A stretch of 64,000 bases of DNA from Flavobacteriaceae bacterium UJ101 (GCA_001880285.1 CP016269.1:1932501-1996500); one strand, 5' to 3'. Numbered from the stretch's first letter, positions 33,715-43,640 are shown. A program made the numbers and translations. The notes: generated by a model not told the origin, from the letters alone.

Positions 33715-35925
33715 TTATAAACTAAATCCTAAACCAAAATTAACAGTGAAAGGCATTCCTGGACGTAATCCATATGGAGAACGTGCTACCTCATAATCAT
33801 TGTCTAATAGATTGGTGATACTAGAACGAAGAGTAAAGTTTTTGTTGATATGATATTGTGCTCCTAAATCTAAAGTAAAATAGGCTCCTATTTTTTCATC
33901 TGTAGGAATAGCTCCTTGTCCTGCTTGGGTACGCATTTCACTTTGGTATTTTCCACTAATACTTAATTCATATTTAGGGTGTTTTAAAGTTGAAATTACA
34001 CCTAATTGATGTTCAGCAATATAAGGTACTTCATCACCAGGATTTACTTCTCCCCAAGTATCAGTATCTACATGATTTTTAAATTCGGTATCTGTATAAG
34101 TATAGCTTACCATTACAGGTAAATTAAATTTAGAATTAGAACTGTGTAAGAAATCATAAGTAGTTAAGAATTCAATACCCGTAGCATTCATGTCTCCTGC
34201 GTTGTATTGATCTCCAGTTCCAGCACCTCCACCAGCAGCTAAGTCAGAACCAAGTAAATTGTTATAATTATTATGGAAGCTGATTAATTCAGCAGTAAAT
34301 CCTTTTGCTTGTGTACGAATACCAAATTCGTAATTTAAACTGTTTTCATCATCAACACCAGGAGTGTTTCCTGCTGGAGCAAATCCTTTATGTAATCCTC
34401 CAAAAACATTTAAATGGCGGTTTACATCATATTGAATACTTAAACCAGGTAAAAATACTGTCGTATTATTTTTTCTAAATGAAGGGTCTTCACGATCAGG
34501 GTCTCCTGCACTATAATTCTTCCTTCTTTGATTGATATCTTCATAACGAAGTCCTGGAGAAACTGTTAAATCATTCCATTTCATGTCGTATTGAGCAAAT
34601 AATGCAACGGCTTCAGATTCTTCAACACGATTTCCCGCATCTCCTTTAACTCCAGGAGTTGTCATGGCCATTCTACCATCGATCATTGCATATTCATCTT
34701 GCCATTGGAAGCGATCGATTTGATCATAGTGATAACGCCCTCCAACTGAGAAATGATGTTTAAATTGATTCCCTTTTATGTCCCAGTTTAATTCAGTTTG
34801 TACACCACGTACTTCATAATTACGGTTGTTGGCTTTAACACGTAATACGTCTGTGGTTGTGTTTCCTCCTGTTAAAACATCATAAGCATTTGCATTGGTT
34901 GTTGGGTCTGCAAGAATAGAGCTTAAACTTATTTTATCTCCATTCGTATCTAAATAATCAGCTAATTTATACCAGTTTCTATGAAATTTTGTAATGTAAC
35001 CTGTTGTTACGATATCAACATTGTGTGCTGGTTTAATATTATGTGTTAAACTATATACTTGATGATCGGTTACCATTTCGTCAACTTGACTGGCAGCATA
35101 ACGACGGTAAGGAGTTGCTGCGAAATCAGCATCAGTTAACCCTAAATAGGTTTCATCTGAAGTTTCATCAGAGTATTGTAATTTCAATAATAAGGATTGA
35201 AATACTTTGGCATCATCATCTGTTTTTAACATAAATTTAGCCATGTAGTCTGTTTTATCAAATCCAGTATCACCTCCATTATCTAAATCTTTGAATCCAT
35301 CAGAAGCATAATCAAAAGCTTCTACTAAGTAACCAAAGTTTTTACCAGTGTTACCTGCATTAGCATGAATAACACGTGTGTTATAAGTTCCCCAAGAAGC
35401 ATCTACTTTAGCTGTTAATTCTTCAGGAATTGGGGTAGAGATCATGTTAATTGCACCTCCTGTTGTTTGAGGACCGTATTTGATTTGTGAGCTTCCTTTT
35501 AAGACTTCAATTGCATGCATTCTTCCTGCAGTAGGAAAATAATAAGCAGCTGGAGCAGAGTATGGAGCAGGTGCAATTAAAACACCATCTTCCATTAAAG
35601 TGATTTTAGAAGAACGTTCAGGTGAGACACCTCTTAAACTAATGTTTGGACGAAGTCCAAAACCATCTTCTTGCTGAAGATTAACTCCAGGAATTTGTTT
35701 TAATTGTTGGTTTACATCAGTATAATTAAATAATTCTAACTCTTCTGATGATAAGTAGTAACCTGAACCAGGTGTTTCTCTTTGGTTTTGTTTACTACCA
35801 AAAATAGCTTGACCAGGATTAACAGTTACAGCATCAATACTGTTTTCAAGACTATCAACAACTTCTTGTCCCTTGACTTCAAGAATACACGCCAAAATAA
35901 AGGCGGAAACTAAAATTTTTTTCAT
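33715..35925 (-). CDS. TonB-dependent outer-membrane receptor, FecA-like
   Basis: A 736-aa receptor with a signal peptide (MKKILVSAFILACILEVKGQ) and no SusC-type carboxypeptidase-like domain. The plug contains QLKQIPGVNLQQEDGFGLRPNISLRGVSPERSSKITLMEDG and GSSQIKYGPQTTGGAINMIS, in shorter pieces the FecA signatures NISLRGVSPERS and TTGGAINMIS. A C-terminal barrel ends in PFTVNFGLGFSL. FecA relatives import ferric citrate or similar chelates, so this is inferred iron uptake. The energy would come from a TonB/ExbBD complex such as that at 40.9-42.9 kb. Confidence 0.91.
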   Translation of the reverse strand: MKKILVSAFILACILEVKGQEVVDSLENSIDAVTVNPGQAIFGSKQNQRETPGSGYYLSSEELELFNYTDVNQQLKQIPGVNLQQEDGFGLRPNISLRGVSPERSSKITLMEDGVLIAPAPYSAPAAYYFPTAGRMHAIEVLKGSSQIKYGPQTTGGAINMISTPIPEELTAKVDASWGTYNTRVIHANAGNTGKNFGYLVEAFDYASDGFKDLDNGGDTGFDKTDYMAKFMLKTDDDAKVFQSLLLKLQYSDETSDETYLGLTDADFAATPYRRYAASQVDEMVTDHQVYSLTHNIKPAHNVDIVTTGYITKFHRNWYKLADYLDTNGDKISLSSILADPTTNANAYDVLTGGNTTTDVLRVKANNRNYEVRGVQTELNWDIKGNQFKHHFSVGGRYHYDQIDRFQWQDEYAMIDGRMAMTTPGVKGDAGNRVEESEAVALFAQYDMKWNDLTVSPGLRYEDINQRRKNYSAGDPDREDPSFRKNNTTVFLPGLSIQYDVNRHLNVFGGLHKGFAPAGNTPGVDDENSLNYEFGIRTQAKGFTAELISFHNNYNNLLGSDLAAGGGAGTGDQYNAGDMNATGIEFLTTYDFLHSSNSKFNLPVMVSYTYTDTEFKNHVDTDTWGEVNPGDEVPYIAEHQLGVISTLKHPKYELSISGKYQSEMRTQAGQGAIPTDEKIGAYFTLDLGAQYHINKNFTLRSSITNLLDNDYEVARSPYGLRPGMPFTVNFGLGFSL

Positions 35926-35959
35926 TACTTTTTATTTAGAGTAAATTTAAATAGTAAAG

Positions 35960-35989
35960 CAAATATACAAGTAAATTTATCTTTATCAA
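35960..35989 (-). promoter_or_regulatory. Promoter of the FecA-like receptor gene
   Basis: On minus, TTG (35987-35989), a 19-nt spacer and TATATTTG (35960-35967) fit the Bacteroidota consensus. No Fur-box-like palindrome was recognised. Confidence 0.65.
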
Positions 35990-36135
35990 GAATAATTATA
36001 AATAAATTTTATGATATCATTAGTTTTTTCTTAACTCGTTCATATTTTAATTAGAGACATTTATAAATTGTGAAAAGAAGTGCTTAAATAGTAAGTAAGT
36101 GTATCTTTTTAACATATTCATATTATTTTATTGTA

Positions 36136-36143
36136 TATTTTTG
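36136..36143 (+). promoter_or_regulatory. -7 element of the DUF2520-kdsC pair
   Basis: TATTTTTG matches TAnnTTTG 20 nt before the ATG at 36164. The rest of the 238-bp gap back to the divergent receptor gene is AT-rich and shows nothing else I recognise. Confidence 0.5.
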
Positions 36144-36163
36144 CTTTTAAAATTATATAATAT

Positions 36164-36928
36164 ATGAAAGTTGTCATTTTAGGAGCGGGGAATGTTGCAT
36201 CACATTTGACGAGAGCATTATTAGATAGTACCGTTCAGGTAGCTCAAATATACAATCGGACGCTTGAAAAAGCAGAAGCTATTGCAAAACCTTATAATTT
36301 AGCTTATACTGATAAAATTTCTGAGCTCCAAAAAGCTGATTTATATATTATTTCTACTTCGGATGATGCAGTTGAAGAAGTTTCGTATCATATTCCTTTT
36401 GAAAATGCTTTGGTAGTTCATACAGCAGGAAGTTTAGGAATTGATTCTTTGAAGGGACGTTATAGAAAAGGTGTTTTATATCCTTTACAAACACTCTCAA
36501 TAGATAAAGGGATACGTTATGAAAAAGTACCTTTTTTTATTGAAGCTGAAAAAGATGAAGATTTTAAGGAGTTAGAAAAATTGATGTTAAAAGTTTCTGA
36601 AAAAGTACATAGAATAACAGCAGAACAACGAGCTAAATTGCATCTTAGTGCTGTATTTGTATGTAATTTTGTGAATTATATGTATTCAATTGGAGATAAA
36701 TTAGTACAAGAAGCAGGCTTGCCTTTTGAAACTTTAATTCCATTGATTGATGAGACATGTCAAAAAATACATGAAATGACTCCGTTAGAAGCACAAACAG
36801 GCCCTGCAAAACGAAACGATCAATTGATTATTGATAAGCATTTAGAAATGCTAAAAGATCATAATGATTTAGCCCGATTGTATACCGTAATGACAAAAGG
36901 AATTTTAAAACAACAAGATGAATTATAA
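36164..36928 (+). CDS. Rossmann-like and DUF2520 domain protein
   Basis: A 254-aa oxidoreductase-like protein with an N-terminal nucleotide-binding fold (VVILGAGNVASHLTRAL) and a C-terminal helical DUF2520 domain (about 125-250). The latter contains HLSAVFVCNFVNYMYSIGD and PLEAQTGPAKRND. It is structurally akin to pyrroline-5-carboxylate and F420-type reductases, but the substrate is unknown. It overlaps the next gene by 11 bp. Confidence 0.85.
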   Translation: MKVVILGAGNVASHLTRALLDSTVQVAQIYNRTLEKAEAIAKPYNLAYTDKISELQKADLYIISTSDDAVEEVSYHIPFENALVVHTAGSLGIDSLKGRYRKGVLYPLQTLSIDKGIRYEKVPFFIEAEKDEDFKELEKLMLKVSEKVHRITAEQRAKLHLSAVFVCNFVNYMYSIGDKLVQEAGLPFETLIPLIDETCQKIHEMTPLEAQTGPAKRNDQLIIDKHLEMLKDHNDLARLYTVMTKGILKQQDEL

Positions 36929-37445
36929 AGAAAAACTAAAAGAAATAAAAGCATTAGTATTCGATTGTGATGGTGTTTTCACCGATGGAACATTCTTTTT
37001 ACATGCAGATGGTTATTTATCACGTCGATTTAATGCAAAAGATGGATTTGCACTGCAACTAGCAATGAAAAAAGGTTTACAGGTAGCCATTATTACAGGG
37101 GGAACTGATGAAGCAATTAAAACTCGTTTTCGTAATTTAGGTGTAACCGATGTTTTCTTAAATGCACGTGATAAAGCCCAGGTTTTTGATGAATTTTCAG
37201 AGCAGTACGATATCAATCCTGATGAAGTTTTGTATATGGGAGATGACTTACCTGATTTACCTTTGTTGAAAATTGTTGGAATGCCATGTTGCCCTAATGA
37301 TGCGGTAATTGAAGTGAAAAATGCTTCTCAATATATTTCAAATATTAAAGGAGGTGAAGGTTGTGTTCGTGATGTAATTGAACAGACTTTAAAGGTACAA
37401 AATAAGTGGATGGATAAAGAAGATGTTATTATCCCTTCTAGATAA
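36918..37445 (+). CDS. kdsC: 3-deoxy-D-manno-octulosonate 8-phosphate phosphatase-like HAD protein
   Basis: A 175-aa HAD hydrolase, capless class C0, which removes phosphate from KDO-8-P in lipopolysaccharide synthesis. Motif I is VFDCDGVFTDG, motif II IITGG, motif III/IV GDDLPDLPLL. The GYLSRRFNAKDGFALQLA region is the expected KdsC specificity loop. The 11-bp overlap with the DUF2520 gene indicates translational coupling, as in other flavobacteria. Confidence 0.9.
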   Translation: MNYKEKLKEIKALVFDCDGVFTDGTFFLHADGYLSRRFNAKDGFALQLAMKKGLQVAIITGGTDEAIKTRFRNLGVTDVFLNARDKAQVFDEFSEQYDINPDEVLYMGDDLPDLPLLKIVGMPCCPNDAVIEVKNASQYISNIKGGEGCVRDVIEQTLKVQNKWMDKEDVIIPSR

Positions 37446-37541
37446 TAAAGAATTAAAATAGAAAATCTAAAAGTTGTTTATATTCTTTTTGATGAATAAG
37501 TAACAAAGTTGATTCATTTAATTCATAATTTGTAACTTAAA

Positions 37542-38132
37542 ATGCTACAACAAAAATTACAAAACCGAAATGTTATTTTGGCTTCGCAATCTCCCAGAAG
37601 GCAAGAGCTTATTAAAGGATTGGGGATTGATTTTGAAGTTGAAGTAAAATCAGTTGAAGAAAACTATTCAAAAGATTTAAAAAGAGAGGAAATCACAAAT
37701 TATTTAGCCAAATTAAAAGCATCCGCTTTTTCAAATTTGAATAAAGAAGATATTCTAATTACTTCAGATACGATTGTGTGGTTTGAAAATGAACCTTTAG
37801 AAAAACCAAAAAATAAAGAGGAAGCATTGAAAATGTTACAAAAACTTTCTGGTAAAAGACATGAAGTTGTAACATCAATCTGTTTAACTTCTTTAGAAAA
37901 ACAAAAGGTAGCATATGATGTGACTCAAGTGTTTTTTAAAGAATTTTCATTAGAAGAATTAATGTTTTACATTGAACAATTCAAACCTTTTGATAAAGCA
38001 GGGTCATATGGAATTCAAGAATGGTTAGGTTATGTTGGAGTAGAAAAAATAGAAGGATCTTATGTGAATGTTATGGGATTGCCTACTCATTTGTTATACA
38101 GAATGCTGAATCAATTTGTAGAAGGTAAATGA
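37542..38132 (+). CDS. maf: Maf-like nucleoside triphosphate pyrophosphatase
   Basis: A 196-aa Maf family protein that hydrolyses non-canonical or selected NTPs to monophosphates. Motifs are VILASQSPRRQELIKGLG at the N-terminus, SDTIVWFE, KRHEVVTSI, and DKAGSYGIQEW in the C-terminal half. It shares a 4-bp overlap with anmK. Confidence 0.93.
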   Translation: MLQQKLQNRNVILASQSPRRQELIKGLGIDFEVEVKSVEENYSKDLKREEITNYLAKLKASAFSNLNKEDILITSDTIVWFENEPLEKPKNKEEALKMLQKLSGKRHEVVTSICLTSLEKQKVAYDVTQVFFKEFSLEELMFYIEQFKPFDKAGSYGIQEWLGYVGVEKIEGSYVNVMGLPTHLLYRMLNQFVEGK

Positions 38133-39238
38133 TAGAATCAAGAATGAATTCTATGAATCAAAAAGAGAAAATACAAGATGAATATGGAAAGGCCTATTAT
38201 ACCATAGGTTTAATGTCAGGAACTTCTCTGGATGGTCTGGATATATGTTATGCAAAATTTACCTTGCAAGAAAAATGGTCATTTGAAATAATAGAAGCCG
38301 AAACTATTGATTACGATAGATTTTGGAAAGAAAAATTAAAGAATTCCATTCATATTTCAAGTGAAGATTTATTATCATTAGATGTAGAATTTGCTCAGTT
38401 TTTAGGGAATCAAACACAGCAATTTATAGAAAAATATCAAATTCAGAAACTTGATTTAATTGCTTCACATGGGCATACCGTTTTTCATCAACCTGATAAA
38501 GGGTTTACATTACAAATAGGAGATGGGCGATGGATATCAAAAATTACCCAATACCCAGTTGTATATGATTTTCGCTCACAAGATGTAATTTTGGGAGGTC
38601 AAGGAGCACCTCTTGTTCCAATTGGAGATGAATTATTGTTTTCAGAATACGACTATTGTTTAAATTTAGGAGGATTTTCTAATATATCATATAAAGAAGA
38701 AGGAAAGAGAATTGCTTATGATATTGCTCCAGTAAATAGTGTATTAAATCAATTAGCCCTAAAGAAAGGGTTGGATTATGATATTGATGGAAAATTGGCT
38801 GGAAAAGGTCAAATCAGTACGGATTTATTAAATAAATTGAATAATTTATCATTTTATTCTAAAAAACAACCAAAATCATTAGGCGTAGAATGGGTGAGAA
38901 AAGAAATTAATCCAATTTTACAAAACGATTTTAATTCAATTGAAGATCAAATGGCCACTTTTGTAGAGCATAGTGCTTTTCAAATAGGTCAAAATGTTCA
39001 AAAGAATAAAAAAATATTATGCACAGGAGGAGGTGCATTAAATTCTTTTTTGATGGAAAGAATCTATTTTTATTGTGGAAATAAAGTAGAAATTCCTTCA
39101 AAATCTTTAATAAATTATAAAGAAGCCCTGATTTTTGCTTTTTTAGGAGTTTTAAGAAAAGAAGGCAAAATAAACGTTCTAAAAACAGTTACGGGTGCTA
39201 ATAAAAATCATTCATCAGGAATAGTGCAAAATTGTTAA
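38129..39238 (+). CDS. anmK: Anhydro-N-acetylmuramic acid kinase
   Basis: AnmK phosphorylates and opens 1,6-anhydro-MurNAc in cell-wall recycling. The 369-aa protein has GLMSGTSLDGLDI, SHGHTVFHQP, GDGRWISKI, the phosphate loop LNLGGFSNIS and CTGGGALNSFL, all diagnostic. The first ATG (38129) overlaps maf; later in-frame Mets at residues 6 and 9 are possible starts, since the recognisable domain begins at YYTIGLM about residue 24. Confidence 0.95.
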   Translation: MIESRMNSMNQKEKIQDEYGKAYYTIGLMSGTSLDGLDICYAKFTLQEKWSFEIIEAETIDYDRFWKEKLKNSIHISSEDLLSLDVEFAQFLGNQTQQFIEKYQIQKLDLIASHGHTVFHQPDKGFTLQIGDGRWISKITQYPVVYDFRSQDVILGGQGAPLVPIGDELLFSEYDYCLNLGGFSNISYKEEGKRIAYDIAPVNSVLNQLALKKGLDYDIDGKLAGKGQISTDLLNKLNNLSFYSKKQPKSLGVEWVRKEINPILQNDFNSIEDQMATFVEHSAFQIGQNVQKNKKILCTGGGALNSFLMERIYFYCGNKVEIPSKSLINYKEALIFAFLGVLRKEGKINVLKTVTGANKNHSSGIVQNC

Positions 39239-39315
39239 AAATGTTATATTTTCGAGAAATGATTTTTTAAAAAAAATTAAATTAAATCAGTTCAGTTAAG
39301 AACTACTAAAAATAA

Positions 39316-40812
39316 ATGAATATGTTAAAATATTTCTTGGGAAATAGTCCGAAATGGTTTAAAATGGCCATGATTGGGTTTTTAATTATGAATATAGTTT
39401 TATACTATGGTTTACCGATGATCATGGATACACATCAAGCTCATATGATCGTAGCATGGTTGTTCATTGGAGAATTTATTTTCACATTAGCCATGGCATT
39501 GAATTGTTATCCATTACAATCAGGAGGATTATTAGCCATACAAGCATTAGCATTAGGTTTAACAACACCCGAAAATGCGTATCATGAAGTAGATTCAAAT
39601 TTAGAAGTCATCTTACTTTTAATGTTTATGGTGGCGGGTATTTATTTCATGAAACCTTTGTTGATGTATATTTTCAGTAAAGTTTTTACTAAAATAAAAT
39701 CTAAACTAGTATTATCCCTTTTATTTGTTGCAATAGCGGCTGTTTTATCAGCATTCTTAGATGCTTTAACTGTAACGGCAGTATTAATTAGTGTTGCTGT
39801 TGGTTTTTATGGAGTTTATCATAAAATTCACTCTAGTGATTCAGATTACGATGAAAGTGGAGAGTTAGACCGTAAAGAATTAAGTGGTGAAACATTAGAA
39901 CAATTTAGAAGCTTTTTACGAAGTTTAATTATGCACGGAGCAGTTGGTACTGCTTTAGGAGGAGTTTGTACATTAGTAGGAGAGCCTCAAAATTTATTGA
40001 TTGGAGAAAAAATGGGTTGGGATTTTATTGAATTCTTCCAACGAATGGCTCATGTGACATTACCTGTATTTTTCTGTGGATTATTAACAACGGTTGTTTT
40101 AGAAACAACAGGATGGTTTGGATTTGGAGCTAAATTACCAGAAGTAGCTCGTAAAATAATTGAAAACTATACCAAAGAAGAAGATGATAAACGTACTGAT
40201 AAAGAAAATTATGGTTTAATTATTCAAGGAATCGCAGCTATATTGTTAATTATAGGATTAGCAACACATATTGCTCCTGTTGGATTTATAGGATTAGCTT
40301 TAATTATTTTCCAAACAGCGTTTATGGGAATTATCGAAGAACATCAGCTAGGAAAGGCGTTTGAAGAAGCCTTACCGTTTACAGGATTATTAGTCGTTTT
40401 CTTTGTGATTGTGGCGATGATTCATGATCAACATTTATTTAAACCGATCATTGATTGGGCATTAGCATTGCCAGAAAGTCAACAACCAGGTGTGTTTTAT
40501 TTAGCAAATGGTGCTTTATCAGCTATTTCAGATAATGTATTTGTAGCAACGGTTTACATTGGAGAAGTTAAAGCAGCTGCTGATGCTGGTACAATTACTC
40601 AAGAACATTTAGAAGAATTAGCTGTGGCTATCAATACAGGAACTAATTTACCGTCTGTAGCAACACCAAATGGACAGGCAGCTTTCTTATTTTTATTAAC
40701 ATCAGCGTTAGCTCCTTTAATTGATCTTTCGTATGGAAGAATGGTAAAAATGGCTTTGCCTTATACTATTGTTTTAGGGGTTATGGGACTGATTGGAGTA
40801 TTATACTTTTAA
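39316..40812 (+). CDS. nhaB: Sodium/proton antiporter NhaB
   Basis: A 498-aa polytopic inner-membrane antiporter. Blocks shared with E. coli NhaB include GNSPKWFKMA, FIFTLAMALNCYPLQSGG, LEVILLLMFMVAGIYFMK, SAFLDALTVTAVLISVAVGFYG, VGTALGGVCTLVGEPQN, and NTGTNLPSVATPNGQAAFLFLLTSALAPLI (given here in pieces). It should extrude sodium using the proton gradient. It ends at a strong UUCG terminator. Confidence 0.95.
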   Translation: MNMLKYFLGNSPKWFKMAMIGFLIMNIVLYYGLPMIMDTHQAHMIVAWLFIGEFIFTLAMALNCYPLQSGGLLAIQALALGLTTPENAYHEVDSNLEVILLLMFMVAGIYFMKPLLMYIFSKVFTKIKSKLVLSLLFVAIAAVLSAFLDALTVTAVLISVAVGFYGVYHKIHSSDSDYDESGELDRKELSGETLEQFRSFLRSLIMHGAVGTALGGVCTLVGEPQNLLIGEKMGWDFIEFFQRMAHVTLPVFFCGLLTTVVLETTGWFGFGAKLPEVARKIIENYTKEEDDKRTDKENYGLIIQGIAAILLIIGLATHIAPVGFIGLALIIFQTAFMGIIEEHQLGKAFEEALPFTGLLVVFFVIVAMIHDQHLFKPIIDWALALPESQQPGVFYLANGALSAISDNVFVATVYIGEVKAAADAGTITQEHLEELAVAINTGTNLPSVATPNGQAAFLFLLTSALAPLIDLSYGRMVKMALPYTIVLGVMGLIGVLYF

Positions 40813-40836
40813 AGAATTATAGATAAAATAAACAAT

Positions 40837-40862
40837 AAAAACGATCTTCGGATCGTTTTTTT
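40837..40862 (+). terminator. Terminator of nhaB with UUCG tetraloop
   Basis: AAAAACGATC (40837-40846), loop TTCG, GATCGTTTTT (40851-40860) form a perfect 10-bp stem closed by C-G, the hyperstable C(UUCG)G tetraloop, followed by a T-run. Confidence 0.88.
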
Positions 40863-40884
40863 ATGGAGAAAAGTGACTTTTTAC

Positions 40885-40892
40885 TACCTTTG
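40885..40892 (+). promoter_or_regulatory. -7 element of the exbB-exbD-tonB operon
   Basis: TACCTTTG matches TAnnTTTG and lies 24 nt before the exbB start codon. Confidence 0.5.
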
Positions 40893-40915
40893 AACCATTA
40901 AAACAAAGAAATCGA

Positions 40916-41611
40916 ATGAACGATACAGTTGATACATTACAAACCGTTAATGAAATAGCAAAAGGACCAGTTGTTAAAGAGTTATCCATTTGGGAAATGC
41001 TTTTTGGAGGAGAAATAGCCGGAACCATTATCATGGCCATTCTTTTTGTTCTTTTTGTTCTTACTATATACATCTTTTTTGAACGTTATTTTATTATAAA
41101 AAAAGCATCTAAAGTAGATACTAATTTTATGAATACAATTCGGGATTTTGTATATGATGGAAAAATTGAATCTGGATTGGATTTATGTAAGTCAACCAAT
41201 TCACCTGAAGCACGAATGATTGAAAAAGGATTGACACGTATCGGTCGACCATTAGAAGATATTTCTCAAGCTATTGAGAATACAGCAAAATTAGAAGTAT
41301 ATCAATTAGAAAAAAGATTGAATACGATGGCGACAATTGCGGGAGCAGCACCTATGCTAGGTTTCTTAGGAACTGTAGTAGGAGTGATTATTGTCTTTTT
41401 TAATATTACCCATGCATCAGGAGGGAATATTAACCCACAAGATTTAGCAGGAGGATTGTTTACTGCTATGGGAACTACTGCTGTAGGTTTGATTGTAGGA
41501 ATTACTGCTTATATTGGATACAATTATTTGGTTTCAAAAGTAGATAATACCGTATATCAATTACAAGCTTCAGCTGTTAATTTCTTAGATGTTATTAATA
41601 AACCTGTATAA
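40916..41611 (+). CDS. MotA/TolQ/ExbB proton channel protein
   Basis: A 231-aa inner-membrane subunit of the TonB (or Tol) motor. Three hydrophobic segments are visible: about 34-56, 148-168 (LGFLGTVVGVIIVFF) and 185-210. The stretch GAAPMLGFLGTVVGVI is the ExbB/TolQ signature. It forms a proton channel with the ExbD/TolR-like protein encoded 3 bp later. The operon context with a TonB-like protein favours the ExbB role over TolQ, but that is an inference. Confidence 0.9.
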   Translation: MNDTVDTLQTVNEIAKGPVVKELSIWEMLFGGEIAGTIIMAILFVLFVLTIYIFFERYFIIKKASKVDTNFMNTIRDFVYDGKIESGLDLCKSTNSPEARMIEKGLTRIGRPLEDISQAIENTAKLEVYQLEKRLNTMATIAGAAPMLGFLGTVVGVIIVFFNITHASGGNINPQDLAGGLFTAMGTTAVGLIVGITAYIGYNYLVSKVDNTVYQLQASAVNFLDVINKPV

Positions 41612-41613
41612 AC

Positions 41614-42018
41614 ATGGATATTCGAGGAAGGAATAAAGTTAATCCGAATTTCAATATGTCGTCCATGACGGATATTGTATTTCTATTGTTGATCTTTTTT
41701 ATTATAACATCATCATTTGTTTCCCCTCATGCAATTGATTTATTGTTACCTAAAGGAGAAGGACAAGTAATTCAGGGGGGAGAACCTATTTCAGTAAGTA
41801 TTTCAGCTGATGGACGGTATTATATTAATGAAACAGAAATTACTTCAGAAGAAGTTGAAGAAGCCTTATTCTTGAAATTTCAAAATACAGCAGAAGAAGA
41901 TAGAACTTTAACTATTAGAGCAGAACAAGGAGTTCCTATTGAAAAAGTTGTAACAGTGTTATCTATTGCAAATAAGAATAAGTACAAAACGGTTTTGGCA
42001 ACACAACCAGTTGAATAA
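41614..42018 (+). CDS. ExbD/TolR-type biopolymer transport protein
   Basis: A 134-aa protein with a single N-terminal transmembrane helix (about 19-39, MTDIVFLLLIFFIITSSF) and a periplasmic domain. D20 corresponds to the proton-carrying aspartate of ExbD/TolR. It starts 3 bp after exbB and ends 6 bp before the TonB-like gene. Confidence 0.9.
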   Translation: MDIRGRNKVNPNFNMSSMTDIVFLLLIFFIITSSFVSPHAIDLLLPKGEGQVIQGGEPISVSISADGRYYINETEITSEEVEEALFLKFQNTAEEDRTLTIRAEQGVPIEKVVTVLSIANKNKYKTVLATQPVE

Positions 42019-42023
42019 ATATA

Positions 42024-42902
42024 ATGATGAATAGACGAACAGAACAAAAAGCAAAAAAGAAAAGTGCTGCTATAACACTTATTATTTCAGTAATTGTTTT
42101 GTGTGGTCTGTTTTTTTTGAGTTTTAAATACTATGATCCTCCTATTGAGAATGCTATAGCAATTAATTTTGGATATGATGAAGAAGGAATGGGAGAGGAA
42201 GAACCAGCCCCTACTGAAGGTGTTGCGCAAGATGATCAAGCTTCCGCTTCAGAAGTAAAGAAAACACAAGCTTCTAAAGTAGAACCTGTTAAAGAGAAAA
42301 TTGTAACACAAGAAAAAGAGTCACCAGTAGTTAAACCAAAAGCTGAAAAAGTTCAACCAAAGAAAAAAATTGATACAAAACAAGTAAATAAAACTACTGA
42401 GCAAACCAATAAAACAACCCAAGAACCAAAACCTGAAACTCAAGATATTAATAAAGCAACGGGAGAATCTGATAAACCTAAGTTAGACGGTCGATTAGGT
42501 GGTTTAAGAGGCTCTTTAGGAGGAAAAGGTAAAACAGCATCTTCAGGTGATGGAGATGGATCTAAGAAGGGAAATCAGGGTGTTTTAGAAGGGGATCCTA
42601 GTGCAAAAAACTATGATGGTTCTATTGCTAAAGGAACCCGGAAACTGGTTACAAGACCTGCTGCACCTGATTTTAACCAATGCCCTAATAATGAATATGG
42701 TAAACTGGTAGTTACTTATAAAGTAAATGCATCAGGTAAGGTTATATCAAACACCATTGGTTTTAATGGGAAAGGAACTAATATAACCGTGAACACTTGT
42801 ATCAAAAATATTTTAAAAGACTATTTATCAAAATTTAAATATACAGCAAGTAGTAAAGCTTCAGAAGCAACTTCTCAAACATTTAATTTAAAACCACAGT
42901 AA
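42024..42902 (+). CDS. TonB-like energy transducer
   Basis: A 292-aa protein with an N-terminal anchor (about 16-36), a long charged Lys/Pro/Gln/Thr-rich periplasmic linker (about 55-150), a Gly/Asp-rich stretch (LGGLRGSLGGKG), and a C-terminal TonB-C-like domain (about 205-292). The latter has GKLVVTYKVNASGKV and two cysteines (FNQC and VNTC) that could form a disulfide. With the ExbB/ExbD pair it would energise TonB receptors such as the FecA-like one at 33.7 kb. Confidence 0.86.
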   Translation: MMNRRTEQKAKKKSAAITLIISVIVLCGLFFLSFKYYDPPIENAIAINFGYDEEGMGEEEPAPTEGVAQDDQASASEVKKTQASKVEPVKEKIVTQEKESPVVKPKAEKVQPKKKIDTKQVNKTTEQTNKTTQEPKPETQDINKATGESDKPKLDGRLGGLRGSLGGKGKTASSGDGDGSKKGNQGVLEGDPSAKNYDGSIAKGTRKLVTRPAAPDFNQCPNNEYGKLVVTYKVNASGKVISNTIGFNGKGTNITVNTCIKNILKDYLSKFKYTASSKASEATSQTFNLKPQ

Positions 42903-42971
42903 ATAAAAATATTGTTATGGGTTGTAATTTTGTTATTTTCTGATGGAATGACAAAAGTTATGGTAAAGTGG

Positions 42972-43634
42972 CTATGTCTTAGTAATTAAGACTCTGTTAA
43001 GTGTTTCATTAACTGCTTTAGCACGTTGCATAATCATAATATGAGAACCTTTAGTTATCATTTCAACTTTTCCTTCTAGTTTTTTGTGAGGAAACACAAT
43101 ATCTTGATCTCCGTGAATATGGTATAAGTTTTCAATTTTTAGGGTAGGTTTCCAATTTACAATTTGATGGATAGACCAACGCAAGTACTGAGGGTCACGA
43201 TGTGTGAAAAAACTATAAAAATCAGGTGCTTTTTCTTTGATATAATAGATGTTTCTGAAAAAACCATAGGATAAGAAATGATCATTAGTGAAAAAACGTA
43301 TTGGTATAAGTTTATGGGCAGCTATTTTGGAAGAAAATTTAAATAAACGTGGCATTTCTTTTCTTGATTTAATACTGGAAATCAAAATAGTTTTCTCGGG
43401 ATGAATAAATCGGTTCATTTCCTGTGCTACAATTCCTCCAAAAGACAATCCAATTAAAATAAAAGGCTTTGAGGTATCTACTTCTTTTGTCATACGTTTT
43501 GTATATTCTTGAAGCGTTTCATTTTTTAAAGGTTGTTTCCAATCAATAAAATAAGAAGTAAAACCTTCTGGTAAAGAAAGATACTGAAATGCTTTCTGAT
43601 TTGCTCCTAATCCACTGATAAAATATACATTCAT
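42972..43634 (-). CDS. Alpha/beta hydrolase
   Basis: A 220-aa cytoplasmic hydrolase with the nucleophile elbow GLSFGG (Ser), the acid in HGDQDIVFP and the histidine in KGSHIMIMQ, which completes the triad. The N-terminus VYFISGLGANQKAF is a typical alpha/beta-hydrolase oxyanion region. It lies 6 bp after the mtaB stop on the same strand, so probably co-transcribed. Substrate unknown. Confidence 0.86.
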   Translation of the reverse strand: MNVYFISGLGANQKAFQYLSLPEGFTSYFIDWKQPLKNETLQEYTKRMTKEVDTSKPFILIGLSFGGIVAQEMNRFIHPEKTILISSIKSRKEMPRLFKFSSKIAAHKLIPIRFFTNDHFLSYGFFRNIYYIKEKAPDFYSFFTHRDPQYLRWSIHQIVNWKPTLKIENLYHIHGDQDIVFPHKKLEGKVEMITKGSHIMIMQRAKAVNETLNRVLITKT

Positions 43635-43640
43635 ACTTAT